Shown here in pieces: positions 31,181 through 43,862 of a stretch of DNA of 64,000 nucleotides; the first letter of the stretch is position 1; each line of letters begins with the position of its first letter. Both the position numbers and the translations under genes were made by a program. The notes below the pieces were generated by a model. That model did no database searches, was not told where the DNA came from, and saw only the letters and a list, made by a program, of their open reading frames with translations. The stretch comes from Plasmopara viticola (lineage: Eukaryota > Oomycota > Peronosporomycetes > Peronosporales > Peronosporaceae). The stretch lies in the NCBI GenBank assembly GCA_001695595.3, contig MBPM02000070.1, forward strand, positions 248,001 to 312,000, given 5' to 3'.

Positions 31181-31610
31181 GAGTTTTTTCAAATATTAGC
31201 ACGCACGGTGTCAGTACTTTCAGTTATATTGGTCCGCACTGCTAGTATACATTTCATGATTTTGGTACGCACTCTGTGAGTTCTTTCAATTACATTGGTA
31301 CACACTGCTTAGTACATTCAAGACTTACAGTGTTTTTTTAACTTTTTTTTATCTCACGCCGTGTGTCCCAATGTAATAACAATTACATGTAATATCAATT
31401 ACATTTGGACACACGGCGTGAGTTCTTCCAATTATATTCGGACGCACAGCGTGAGTTCTTCTAATTATGATAGTACGCACGGTGTCAGTACTTGTATTGG
31501 TCCGCACTGCTTGTATACAATACATCATTTTGGTATGAGTTCTATCAATTATATTGGTACACACTGCGTGGAGTAATTTAAATTATATTGATACACAGCT
31601 GTGGCTTATC
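30584..31610. repeat. 33-bp minisatellite with palindromic core ACGCACGGCGTGCGT
   Basis: Units of the form ATTGGGACGCACGGCG followed by TGAGTACTTTTTATTTT repeat with about 33-bp period, some shortened. The arrays comprise about eight units per 330-bp block, then more divergent units to about 31610. The core ACGCAC-GGC-GTGCGT is an inverted repeat. Because the period is 33 bp, both strands stay open for long runs, encoding 11-residue periodic peptides (plus strand YIGTHGVRTFN, minus strand VRPNIIKSTHA). These are unlikely to be genes. Confidence 0.9.
31353..31422. repeat. Inverted minisatellite unit forming a 25-bp-stem hairpin
   Basis: One unit is in reverse orientation (31353-31377) and faces a direct unit (31398-31422). 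They pair over 25 bp with one mismatch around a 20-nt AT-rich loop. Confidence 0.85.
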
Positions 31611-31989
31611 ATTTATCTTGTACAATCTGATTGACTCAAGAAAATTATGCACCTCTTAAGTCATAGCATGACTAGCCTTCATCAAGCTCTTCAGTGAAAT
31701 TCCAATAATATTTGTGACTGCTTTAAGCCCCAAGGACGCAGTTTCACTAAGTGTGAAAGGTAAGCACACTCTTTCGATCAGAAGGGTATTGTAGTTAAAC
31801 TTTGTCGCATTAACAATCACACGGGTCTCTTTCATCCTGCGGCTGATCGAGACGAGGACAAAAAAAAAGCACTTTTCCCTCAGTTATGGCACTACCACGG
31901 CACATTAGACCGTAAAAAGCTTACATTGTCTAATGGCAACCTCGAAGACGAGATCTTCAAGGCCAGGTTAGAGCTTACTACTTTAACTT

Positions 31990-33420
31990 TATAAACTCGC
32001 TTCTTTTTGACGGTAAAGTTGACCTTGCTTGCCGTACTCTCTGCTAGTTATAGCGATCATAAGACGTCTGTGATGGTTGAAGCAGTTATAGAATTAAAAG
32101 AAACGACAACGTTTTCTTGAACCAGCGGATTAAGTGCCGACCAAATATTTGAAGAAGTCCGATCCAAGTCTTTGCTCTTTCAAACATTTAATTCTAAGAC
32201 CTTGTCAAGCTTTAAAAGTGGATAAAGCTCTTAGACTTTACAGCAAGCAAGCAAACATTACCAAACATTTTGTTTGACATAACTACGCTACATCTTTAAC
32301 GACGTCAATGTGGCTACGCAGGCCACAGAAATGCTCGAAACTCAAAGCGTGCCACACGATTGTAAGACATGATGTTCGGGCACTAATTAGTCAATCTAAT
32401 GATTCATGACAATGACGTTACAAGGCTCATATCTTTTGGAAGCGAGATACAAAACGATTTTAGGTGCATGCAAAAAAAAAGACCTTCCTTCTAACGTGAA
32501 GAAGATCGACAAGGTTGAAACGAAAACATTATACATCGATACTTGCTACATTTTAGTATTATGAGAGGGAACGAAATCAGGGGAGCTTTTCAAAAAATGT
32601 GCTCGCTATCCTAACCCTTTGCTTTGGAGGCGAAAATGCGTCCATGGTATACGAAGCAGCTAAGCTTAACAAGAAAAATCTAAATCCCGATGTAGGGTTT
32701 CAAAACGGTCGATCAAAGATATGACTTAACAGTGAGAGCATCCAGTACAAAGCTTTTCAGGTGCCAAGGCTTGACTAGGCTCCTCTCAACTTTTGAGTAT
32801 AGTATGTTTTAGTGTAGCAAACCGAATAACGCAGGAAAGCTTTTTGACGAGCCCGACAGAACTATTGCTGGAGCTCATACCGATCAACTAAAGGTAGCCG
32901 ACGAAGAAGTTCTTAGAATAGTGCTAAAGGTCTGGCCAGCTGCCGAAAGCAAACCGAACAAGTGTTTAGCTTCTTAGAGCTGACTTTCCGTGACGCAGGG
33001 CGCCTTTGCTGAAATTTTGCGACCACATCCTCTTGACTTTCATTTTGTTTCAACTTGCTGATTGCGTAGCTTGTATCTAACTAGCAATGCACTCGAGCTT
33101 CTACCGTCCGGCCTTCCAGCAATAGGTATACTTTTTATGTACACATTATATATTCTACAAGACCTTGAAAAATTTGAGTCTACGGACGCGTTAAATATGA
33201 TTCGAGCTAAATGTTATAATGGAATGCTAGATGGACATTCAAGAGCACAATCGTTGTGGAAATAGGTGGCAGAAAACAAAAAAATCTGTTTTCAGATCTT
33301 AAGTTTGATTCTTTTTTTACTAAAAAAATTAATGTCATTAATAGCCAAGCAAGGGATGCGAGGGCATCCGCTAAGAACAATTGAGACAGTATTCAGATAA
33401 AAGCGGAAGGAGAACCGTTA
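31990..33420 (+). pseudogene. Decayed LWY effector fragments
   Basis: Several plus-strand pieces match the modules of the minus-strand LWY gene. About 32020 gives VKLTLLAVLSASYSDHKTSV, to be compared with LSLLAVLITRFGDHE. About 32600 gives VLAILTLCFGGENASMVYEA. About 32850 gives DRTIAGAHTDQLKVADEEVL and VWPAAESKPNK, matching DRTVARALVQS and VWSAAEIEPSE. About 33240 gives a piece like LWK-x-VAENKK. Many stops and shifts separate them, so no protein can be made. They are opposite in strand to the large effector gene. Confidence 0.65.
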
Positions 33421-33999
33421 TTTTTTACTGAAGACGATAGAGTACTGTTAAGCACTATAAGACAACCGCTAGAGAAAGTAAGCTCGTTTTTTAAGAACAA
33501 AACAAAGAAAGATCCCATCGGACCTGTCAACGTCTCGAAAGTCATGGGTTTGCCTACACCGTCGACCTTTTGAAAATATGTTGACCCATTAAAAATTATA
33601 AGTAAAACAAATTGAAGTTTATTTTGATCCCTCGAATACCAAATTGCTAGGCTGTCCCATAATTTTCCAAAGTAATTGTCTCGTGCTCGATATTAATCTT
33701 TAAGCAAGTATGGGTTGCCATAGGCTGCTGATTGTGTCTATAAACGTCGACATATGCTAAAAGTCCGTATTTTTTAGGTTGTGCACTTCGAGCGACCTGT
33801 TAAGCCTGAGCTTACTAAAATAGAAAGCTACTTACCGACGCGATGTTGACTCCTTACGCTGAGACACGCAGTAGTGAATTCGCCTTTAAAGCGCATGGGT
33901 CATATGATTAAAATGGTCGATAATTCTAAAGCCTTCAGGGTCCGGCATCTGACCACCATGGCCGACACCGAGATCTCAAGAGCGTGCTTTTAATTGCTC

Positions 34000-36900
34000 A
34001 AGAGCTGCTTTAATACAGAATCAGTCTTAATTGCGTACATTCGGTCGCCCAAGTTTTGCAAGATCTATGAGAAGCGCATCCCCTTTCCGGAACCATGACT
34101 ACCATAGCCTATAGCTCTTTCACGTAATATGCGGAGGCGCTTTCACGGTCTTGATTGGCCAGTTATCCTTACAACAAGTCTGACACTATCTAAACATCCC
34201 AAAACGACAATGAGGCTGTTTTGACAGTATTGCGGCAAACCTAAGGTATCTTTGTAGTCACCAGCAACCTTGAGGTAGCCCTAAAGATTAGGCCGATTGG
34301 AAGTTGCTCTTGGCTTCTGTTTCTTACGACGCTGAGGAGATATATGGTGAGAGAAACTTGGCGTAAATCGTATCGGATTGCACATTATACGTATGAGCGA
34401 ATCACGACTCTGCGCAATATGGATAATATATGGTAGGTCTCTGAGCTTCGGATGCATAAACATTTACAAATAGTCATTAAGGTTTCGCCATTACTGCAGA
34501 TAATTTTGCATACGCTAATCACGAGTACTTGATCCTTTGATATACGTGCAATCAACATGCAATCGATACAAGCCTAAAGATCTGCGACTTCAAACAGGCT
34601 TTCGTACCAAAGACTCTTCACAATTTATAAGTCATCCGAAGCTGTAGCAGATTAATGCCTCAGCTCTCTAAGATACCTCAAGATTACTAAAAGAGCACGT
34701 ACCGCCTTAGGCTAGATAGCAGAGTAGGGAAATCCTTCGCTCATGGTAGTGAGGATATTTGTACCTGAATATAAATGTACAATCATGCTCTTTTATTCCG
34801 TGGTTAAAGACGAGGCTACATGGCTCTCGATGAAAGCTTAACTGTTATACTAGTCTATCGTGCCACTCCAATTGTTCTAGAACATGACATCATTGGGTGA
34901 CGTCATTGGGCAGCTTTTAAACGTGCCACTGGCAAAAAAAATAATTCTATGACGCGTCAACGTTTTCTTCGGGCAACTTTATGGAGTGCGGGAGCCTTCC
35001 TGTAACAATTCTCCCTATATTTACATATACACTAATTTGAATTTTTTTTATTTGAAATATAAGACAAAATTAGCTCTTGTTTTCTTTTTTAGTGTAATTT
35101 TCTTCTAACGCCATAGTAAGCCTTAGACGAGTACCATCAGCGTCTAGAGCGTTCGAGTTCGGACGTCTAGAACCACAAACAAAGATGCGCAATACTTGGA
35201 TAGTGCTAGACAATTGTAAAGCAGGCTTCTTCGGACACTGTTAGGAATCTGATGGCTCATGTCGATATTGTAACAAGGCTCATATTTTTATATTGAAGAC
35301 GGGAAAGCAACTTCTGAGTGCGAAGAGAAGGTATGTCAAAGATGACGGTCTTTTTTTACGTGAAAGCAATCGAAAAATTTAGATGAAAAATTACATCTTG
35401 ATATTGAATACGCTCTACGATAATGCATTATAGTTTGATCCAAACTGACCAACTAAACAAAAAAAAGTGCTTTCTCATTTCACTCTTCGCTCGGAAGGCG
35501 ATACTGAGTCCATGGTGCTTGAATCGGCTAAGCCTATCAAAAAGATAGTAGACTTTCGCCGAAAGGCTCGAGATACGTTTGGCTCATGAGCATTGTGAGA
35601 TTAAGTCACGGCTTTTACGTTGAAAAAACGTGTAATGCGCCATATTCGAATGAAGCAATAAAGTTGTATAATGCCTTGGTTGCGCACGACAAAATTATGA
35701 CTACCATCGACTAATCCGTAGCCCAACGTATTCATAGAGTGAGCTCTTTTGAGAACTGTTTTTGATTTGACCGGCTACAGAAAGCTAACCGAGCGAAAAT
35801 TTAAGCTGGTTTCGTTGTGCGAACAGTACTGAAGATCTCCGAAGGATTTAGCAAGCATTCCCTGACCAACAGCTTGTAGAATAAACGCGTGGAGAAAAAT
35901 CGGAGACAATCAGACAACATTTGGAATCAAACTAATGGCCTTTGTCTAAATTCGACCGGAGAAGAGGTCGTCGAAACAAATTATAGAACAATACTATAGT
36001 ATATTTTGTCGCCGATCGTTTCGAAAGCTGGTAGACAATACGTTGACTTTGATGAAATCCAAAACTTTTTGGCTGACTTGCTCGCCTTTTGGCTATCAAA
36101 AAAGTAAATTTCTTACCTTCTTAATGACGCTTTGAATATTATTTCGTCCGACGGGTATTGCGTTGTGGACGTTTCTAAAATATATGCTATGCACCTTGAG
36201 ATTACTATCATGATATACAACTACTTTAAGCAATGCGTGCATGCGACAGGGATTAAGTTATACAGAAAAACAGATCGATTGATGATAGGCGCATTTGTAA
36301 GAAATTTGTGAGCACAAACCGGGTGACCCAAAGAAACCACGCATTGTTTTCGTGTGTAGTAGATTAAAGTTGCAGTCTACGTTAATTTTGATTGGTGTAA
36401 AAAACCAAGCTTTTTTCACCTTTTTCGTAAGACTGTGTGGGTAGTAGCGACGTTGGTCAACAATAAAGCCTTGCCACAACAAATACAAAGATGTGTTCGC
36501 ACGCATCGTCAATATGCCGTTTCTGTAATCTATGTGAAGTGACTGGTCATTTTGAGACCTCTTTGAATGCGAGTGATTTACAAACAGACTAAGTAAGCCC
36601 TCACATTCCACGCCGACCTTGATGTGTCCGAAATCCAAATAGCGAGGGCTACATCGTTCATGCGTATGATAAAAAAGCAGCTAACATCTTAGCACACACG
36701 TCATTTTGTGGAAAGGACATGATGCAAAACAGCATGACAAGATGTGCAATGTCATTACTTTTTTTATGTTTAGCATCAGTGTACATAATATTCAGAGAGA
36801 GAAATGTAGAATAAACCGCTTTCGAGAATCACGTGCTGAAAATTAATGAAAAGAATGACAAAGGCGCTTTGCAAAGTATAAGTCATTGACCAGCCTTGCT

Positions 36901-38340
36901 TTTGTCTATGGATTGATAATAAAAATCTTAGTTTTGTACTTCAGTTATACCCATGATCAAGTCGATCTATCTATTGTTTTATTATTTATCCGTGATTCAA
37001 AAACATTGATCTCATGTGCCTAAATTCATGGCCGTAGTGTACGTGACATACACTATCAAAAATTTGCAAATCATATTTATTGTGGGTGATCGACTTAATG
37101 TAATAAGTTTGTGACATGAAAGATGGTCTCATTGTGCCGACAATTTTAATTCGAAACAAACGCGTGGTGACATAGAGTTGATGTAGATAGGCAAGCGAAG
37201 CCTTATTGATATTGAGCAATGACATCCTTGGATGCAAGAAATTCATTTTGAATGTTTGCTTGGTCATCGCTTAAATGTCCAATCGACCTGTTTGGCCATC
37301 GCTATGACCAAAGCGACATTGTATAAACGTCAAGAAATACCTACCTTATAAATGTACTCAAAATCTTGCATAGTTGAGCGAGCTTCAAGCTGACTTTGTG
37401 CTCATATATGGTTCAAATAATGTCGATGACTGTGTTATTTTTGCAAAAGGTCAATATCGTCGTGGATTAGAGCCTAGGAATTGACATTGCTCAAAGCAGA
37501 CTCTAAAAAAATTGCTTTGTGTCAGAAAAGCATGTTTATAGCGCTAACGAGAAATAAGTAATGTTTTTTTTTCTCATTTACCAGCATTGGTGTTACCGTA
37601 GCTTCAAAACATTGTGTCTTAGCACCGCTGTCGCGAATAACGCCTTCTTTCCAAATTCTACCTTCTTATGTTTATACTTGATAGCTCCCTCTTTCGACTA
37701 AAGTGGTTGCTTGTAAGTCTTGCGATAAGAAGAGTATGCTCGATAATCTATAACCCATGTATTAAACACATTGCACATATGGGCCGTACGAAAGGCCACA
37801 TCAAATCCTTCTAGAGATTTCACACGGCATTTTGAGAAGACACAAGACAAGAAAGTCGTGTACCTATTATGGGAGCATCTTTGGGTACTGTCAGCTATAC
37901 AATTTATATATTCTCGGAGCACAATTTACCTATTAGGCTAATCGAAGACGACTACTAGTAAAGCTATCTGGGCTTTGACAGTTTGTCAAGCCAGCAGTCA
38001 GCGGCGTAAGTTTTGAGTGCGAGCAAGAGGTCATTCATACCCTACCCCCATGGACGGCCTTTTGATTGCGACTTACTTATAAAGCGTTAGGTGCTTTTGC
38101 ATCCAGACAGCAACCAATATCGGAGCCACCCCGGATCTCCCACGAGTTCCATGATGTGAGAAAATCATGCCACTTCAGACTTATAATGCGCCCTTGCTCT
38201 AAAAGCAGGTCTGGGGAGTTTAATAGCAATGAGGAAGGCTGCTTCTAGCTCGGCCTTGCACTTGCTCAAGGAGGTTTGGCAGCTCTCAAGCGACCAAGCA
38301 TACTCACTTGAGCTTGCTCTCGAATTCGGTCCTAGCGGTT
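34000..38340. other. Gene-free part of the duplicated segment, copy 1
   Basis: No frame with recognised motifs on either strand. Short relic-like frames repeat in copy 2 but carry many stops. I see nothing else to annotate. Confidence 0.45.
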
Positions 38341-38349
38341 TGGCCGTAG

Positions 38350-39330
38350 CTACTTCGAGGCGCCCCGGTCCTTGAGAAGGAAATAAAGTTTTTTAGTCAT
38401 GTGGCTCATGAGCTGCACAGTCGGATGTTTCCCATGCAATACTGCTCGGGGACTCTGAACTGCGTCCAAAAAAAACTTTTCATTGTAGTAAGCTTCTAGA
38501 ATCGGCCGGTTGTTCAAAGTGCACAATACCTGAGAGATCAGCCCTTGAGCCAATCCGATGGTAAACAGGGGCGCCTATTGATATCCCTTAAAACAAGGAC
38601 AAACATGGAGACAACAAGTCAAAAAGATGGTAAGGATACCTCAGGTCTCTTATAAGATTGGAGTCGTGGGGATCAAAATATCCCTATCGATGTCCTGCAT
38701 AAAAATTGTGATCGTTGACATCGTCTTTGAAAGTTTAACAGTGTACGCTGACTTGTTCTTATCCAGTATTTAGAAGCCCCAATAATTTGATACTTTACTC
38801 TACTTGAAAAGTCTGATCTAACTCCATCTAGCTTTGTCCTTAGAATAATTTATTGTTTCAATTGAGAGTTTAAAATATCCCCAGTATATTTGGCCGAACG
38901 CAATTGCCCCCCTTGCTTTGCCGGCTAAGTCCAGTCAATGCTTTTGTCGGGAACCTACTCCGAGAGGAATCAGGTCTCTTATTAACAGCCTGAGGAAAAA
39001 TTGCATCTATCTTCCCCACCTATCTAAGATGCGTTTGTGCTTCATAAAACCAGTGGAAATAACAATCTACTTAACGTGGAACTGAGAAGGGTATACATCC
39101 TGTAAGAGCGTCAGCTTCAGAGTTAAGTGCAAGCTCCATCATTGACAGCTTGTCGGCCCCCGAATGTGGAGCTTCAGGTCACAGACTGCGCACAATATAT
39201 TTGAACGCATGATCGCTTCTACATAATCATTCGTCCCAAAATGGTTTGCTTTCGGCAAGCGGATTCCTAGTAGCTGGAACATTACCTGACAAACCTCAGT
39301 GATAAAACGCGGAATTTTGTCCGACGCCAT
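38350..39330 (-). pseudogene. Ty3/gypsy integrase relic, copy 1
   Basis: The minus strand at 39330-39139 reads ASDKIPRFITEVCQVMFQLL then GIRLPKANHFGTNDYVEAIM, matching the gypsy integrase pattern SDRDPRF-x-FW-x-LF-x-LGT-x-HP-x-TDG-x-E. Further fragments at 38553-38350 (FFLDAVQSPRAVL) may be the region after the core. No protease or reverse transcriptase was found nearby. The same relic recurs at 59721-60700. Confidence 0.6.
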
Positions 39331-39479
39331 TTTTGTCCGGAAGGCGATGACATTTGCATTCCGTATCCACTATATATGCTTGCTATTTAATCCCCAATAA
39401 GATAAGCGTCAGAAATATAGTCTCATTAACGTGTCAAATGAACACCACATGCTCGAGCTGCACTTAGCTACTAGCATGC

Positions 39480-40470
39480 CGAAAAGCTGATGAAATTCCA
39501 CAAACACACTTTTGCTTTAGTGCTGGCGAAGTACCGCGAAGACTATGAAACTTTGGTTTGTAAGAAGCTTACATAGATTTTTGATAATTACAAAAATCTT
39601 AAGCCGGGTCAGCATTTGCGGACTTAACTTCCTAGATTCGCGACTTAGGTACATAGATCCTAACGGAGTAGTTAATTGTTTTCTACCGCTTTCGAATGCC
39701 ACAGAGCTTACCCACGGACGTATCTCAGAGTAAAGATACTGAGGCAGTGCCTTTCCTAGTTGCAACTGATTTAGTTGCTTCAATCGTCAATAAAGCCTTA
39801 TGATTGCCATAACAAGCAGTGACGACAAGCGTCACTCAGACTTAAGAAATAATCCCGCCTCTCTTCAACGACATCGTATGCCCTGAACAAAGATGCGCAA
39901 AACTTTAATAGTGCCAAACAGTTGCAAGACATGAAGTTGAAGTACTGCTACAGTAATCTGAAAAATTATGGGGATGTCGCCAAGCGGCTTTATTCTATTA
40001 AAAACAAAACGACGAACAGCGACTTCGAGCGCGTACCAAAGTTATACTAAAAATGGCAACTTTTGGAGGTATTTACCAAAATTTGCGACTCTTGCTGCAA
40101 AACTTGAGGAAGATCGACCAAAGTTGTGGCTCAAGAACAAAAAACTGCACAAAGTTTTGACTCCTTAGAATTTGACAAGATACATGAAGAGCTTTAGACT
40201 TGCCGATTTACGCTGGTGAAGTACATGGATGATTTTAGCGCGACATACCCAAATGAAGTAGTAAATCTTATGATGGCTTGCGTAAGAACAACAAAACTGG
40301 TGCTCAAGTCTTCATGCAATCGACTGCTTTATAGTCAGTCAAGAAGCGATTCTTTGAGGAGCAATTAGAAGTTTGGTCAAAGTCCACCGCCGAGTACTGA
40401 CGCAAGTCGCCATTCCACGACAGATGCACTCACTATCGCGACAGCGGGTCTAACAATGAAGTATTGAAGC
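39480..40470 (+). pseudogene. Decayed LWY effector fragments within duplication copy 1
   Basis: The plus strand reads HKHTFALVLAKYREDYETLV, matching KKHTFASLLAKYGEYYDTLV of the large gene. Further on it reads AKQLQDMKLKYCYSNLKNYG and DVAKRLYS, then AAKLEEDRPKLWLKNKKLHK, matching VKLEEERSKLWLKNKKSPHD. Stops are frequent. Relative to copy 2, 131 bp are missing at about 40084. Confidence 0.75.
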
Positions 40471-41482
40471 TCCCGGATAAATAATGCTCGGCTAATGCAG
40501 GTCATGGCATCGAGAAGTACGCTCATATGCTTTTCGCGCCGCGATGGTTCTAGATGCCAAATTTCGCACAGCGTAGCATGTACGAATTGATCAGGCTATA
40601 AACGTTGGTCCAGTGCAACCTTAGCGCGGCTATGCGCGTGCTTCTAGCACCGCATCGAATACGCTTAGGATTTGTTAGAAGAAATGAAACCAAATGGGTT
40701 CGTAATTTACTCGAAAACTTCCCAGCCCTTTTACCACAACCACTCAATCGGAAAATCTATTCAAGAACAAGTACATTGGATGCAGTGTTTTACGTCCGTG
40801 AGCTAAGAGTTTAATTTGCTCTCTTGGTGAATGAAAGATTGCCTTATGTTTTGGCTTCGACATGAAGAGCTGGGAACGGAAGCACCGGACATGAGTATGT
40901 TTCGCACCGGCTGTTAAGCAGTCAAACCGGAGTTCTCTTAACGTCTGTTAGAATTTCTGAAACGCTTCACAAGAAGCTATTGGCGCCCGTGAAACCGTTT
41001 CTGCTTCTCAGCGCACTTTACATAAAAGTAACGTATTTTAATGGTCAAGAAGTGATGCTCTCTAAACATCCTTTATGCGTGAAAGCAGCCCGCACTTGAG
41101 AATGGTTTTCAATTCGACTCAAGCGATGAAAGCACGGCTTCTCAAGACAGCCCAGTCTCCAAGAGGATGAAGAATATAAGTTATGTTATCCAAGAGCTTC
41201 ATAGACGGATCGATCGCTGCGCATTTAAGTGCAACGATTTCAATGGATTCAATCTCTCTCATAAAAGCATGAGCCAGATGGAAGACGTTACGACTTCGTA
41301 CTCATGGCATGATAGACTGTAAGTAGTCGTATAAGTAAAAAATAAATAATGGTGTACGACACGATTTCGACGAATGTCGATCGCTAGCACCGATTTTGTA
41401 AAGACTGTGTAGGTAAAAGAAGACTTGCTCTATTCAGCAATTAAATGCGAGATTCTTTGGCTGTCAGCTGCCTTTGATAAAG
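40471..41482. other. Intergenic within duplication copy 1
   Basis: No gene recognised. At 41400-41412 lies the unoccupied counterpart of the site where the SINE-like element is inserted in copy 2. Confidence 0.5.
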
Positions 41483-43862
41483 CTAAGCACTAATATATGA
41501 GAGCCTATCACTTGGTACCCGGCTTGTAACGCGAACGCGTGGAACAAAAACCACTGTCTGGCTCAGCTCTTTAACCCCGGGGTGTGAAGCGTATTTCTCA
41601 ATAAATTCTGCAAGCCACTCGCGAGCTGGAGCGTTCAAAATATCTTCAAGAGCCTTTGGAAGAACTTTGTGTGAAAACCAAAAGTCAAACAAGTCCGTTT
41701 GCAACAACTGCGTCGATTCATTGTCGGGTGCACTAGAGAGCCGGGTAATCAACTCTTCTTGAGTAAAGATGGTTCTTAAAAAAGTCATGGTATCGCCGAC
41801 CAGTTCCGGAGAATCCTGGCGACTAAGCATCGTAAAATACTTGCCCCATACTTCGACTAGATGACGTTCGTGCCCAAACGGAGAAAGAATTTTACTCTTT
41901 ACTAGATCAATCACCTCATGCTTGAAATTCACGGCGTTTTATGACATTTGCGTCACGAAGATGAAGCTGTAAGATTCTATAAGTTTCGCTCGGTTCGATT
42001 TCAGCAGCTGACCAAACCTCAAACAGCACTCCAAGAACTCGCTCTTTGATTGATTCCGATTCTAAATCAGTCGATTGCACGAGAGCTCGAGCCACAGTTC
42101 TGTCGTGCTCACGCAAGACATTAAACAACTCTACCGCTCCATTCGGGTACGCCGCACTATAATCATCCACGTACTTTACCAACGTGAACAGTCGAGGCTG
42201 CAGCTCTTCATGCATCTTGTCAAAGCCAAGCGACTTGAGAACGTCGTGCGGGCTTTTTTTATTCTTGAGCCACAGCTTTGATCGCTCTTCCTCAAGTTTT
42301 ACAGCGACATTCGAATACTTCTTGTCGAGCTTGGCCGCTTCAAGCACCATGGACGCAGTATCACCTTCCAAGTGATGGATGAGGAAAGCGAGCACATTCT
42401 TTTGGTTAGTAGGATTATTCAAATTAAACTTCTCCACATGTTCGAAAGCCGCAGTAAACAGCGAGACATAATTCTTCCTTTTAATCTTTTCGGTCCATTT
42501 CATGTCAGAAGAAAGGTCATCATTCTTGACATAACTTGTGTATGCGTTTAAAAGTCGCTTATTTGACTTGTTATTTTCAAGAGGTGTGAGCCGCATGGCG
42601 ACATCGTCATAAGTCATCAGATTATTGTACCAGTGCCGGAACAGCACGACTTGCAATTGTTTGGCATTCTCCAGGTATCGCGTATCTTTGTTAGTAGCAT
42701 ACGTAGCCAAGTTGGCATCGTTAAAGAGAGGCATCAGGAGCGAGATTGGATCAAAGTAAGGCTCCGGGTGATATTTGTTGTGTCTGTCACAAAACTTGAT
42801 CCACTTGTACAACATATCAAGGTTTCGAGATTTGATGTCCAAAAGCGCAAAGACATGGCTCGGCGTTCTTCCAGCGTCCACCCAGAACTGAACTTGCTGG
42901 TCGTCAAGGAACGTGGCCGTGTTTTTCGTACTTGGGCTCGATTTAGCTGCTCCTATCATCGTCGACGCCTTATGGTCGCCATAACAAGCAGTCAGTGCGG
43001 CGAGCAAGCTCAACTGCTCTGTCGGGTTCTTTTCGTTAAAGTCGCGGATGCGAGAAACAAAAGCGGCAAACTCTGCCTCGGCTTTCAAGCCCTTGACTTT
43101 GAGATCATCAGAAGACAATGTAAGCTCCTTCCGAACCAATGTGTCGTAGTACTCGCCGTACTTCGCCAGCAGTGAAGCAAAAGTGTGTTTCTTCTCTTCG
43201 TCCACATTAAGCCGCTTGAAAAGATCATCACGTGTCATCATTCGATTAAACCAGTCCCGAAACAGCATGGCCTCTAATCGTTTGGCATCATCCAGATATT
43301 CTGGCGTGGCCTCTACGACAAGTGTGATCAGTTCAACGTCAGAGAAGTAACTTTTAAGCGCCGTAGTTGGAAAAAGTAAAGACCCTGGATGATGTTTGCT
43401 GTATATGTCAAAGAACTTGGCACAACGAGAGATGGAACGCAAGCTCTTTGAGCCAGAAAATAACAGCCCGACGACTTCTTCCAGCGTTTTCTTTTCGTTC
43501 ACCCAATGTTGAAATTGCTCAATTTCAACGAGCTCGGCAGAAGCAAGAGTGTGCGGGACCAACTTGGCTTCGTCAATCATTTTCACCACAGCTTTGTCGC
43601 CATACAGTGTATAGAGTAACGCAAACAAGCTCATTTGTGTAGCAGGATGATGCTCGTTATACGAGTGGACGTGACCATCAAACAGAGAAAACACATTGCC
43701 GTGATTCTGGTCACGAGTTGAAGATCCAACCAGCGCTCTCTTTTGCTTTACATTCTCGACAAATCCATCGAATTTATCCAAAAGGGGAGCAAAAGTAGAT
43801 TCCGACGCTTCGTTCACTCCAAGCAGCTCCCCAAGCGCTTTACGAGTCATCAAATTGTTAAA
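41483..43862 (-). pseudogene. 3' part of the LWY effector gene, beyond the nonsense codon
   Basis: Directly downstream of the TGA at 43863-43865 the same frame continues for about 645 codons to a stop at 41916. It carries modules seven to nine (SYNEHHPATQMSLFALLYTL, DFNEKNPTEQLSLLAALTAC and KFNLNNPTNQKNVLAFLI). A 161-bp deletion at 41916, judged against the second gene copy (63800-63960 is the missing piece), shifts the frame. The remaining 3' end is open in another frame to 41483 (HLVEVWGKYFTMLSRQDSPE and ELSQTVVFVPR). It would be translated only by readthrough of the upstream stop, so it is scored as a pseudogene part. Confidence 0.8.

Larger units (their letters stand above)
33412..41956. 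repeat. Segmental duplication, copy 1
   Basis: Matches about 54728-64000 with an offset of 21.3-21.4 kb, rising to 22.0 kb near the end. Parts such as 37400-39900 are nearly identical to 58800-61270, while the left part has more differences. The copy contains Ty3/gypsy and LWY relics and the 3' end of the large LWY gene. It lacks the SINE-like insertion, a 131-bp piece near 40084 and a 161-bp piece at 41916. Confidence 0.9.

Noticed and set aside
30800..31279. Long open frames on both strands with 11-residue periodic peptides
   Set aside because: They follow from a 33-bp period free of stops; frames lack a family match and occur on both strands at once.
30584..31610. Array of palindromic repeats with spacers, CRISPR-like in look
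   Set aside because: The spacers are themselves repeated AT-rich filler, unit lengths vary, no cas gene is present and the context is eukaryotic. It is a minisatellite.
36258..37922. Conserved minus-strand frames repeated in both duplication copies
   Set aside because: Identity follows from recent segmental duplication, not selection. No motif is recognised and neighbouring sequence is full of stops.
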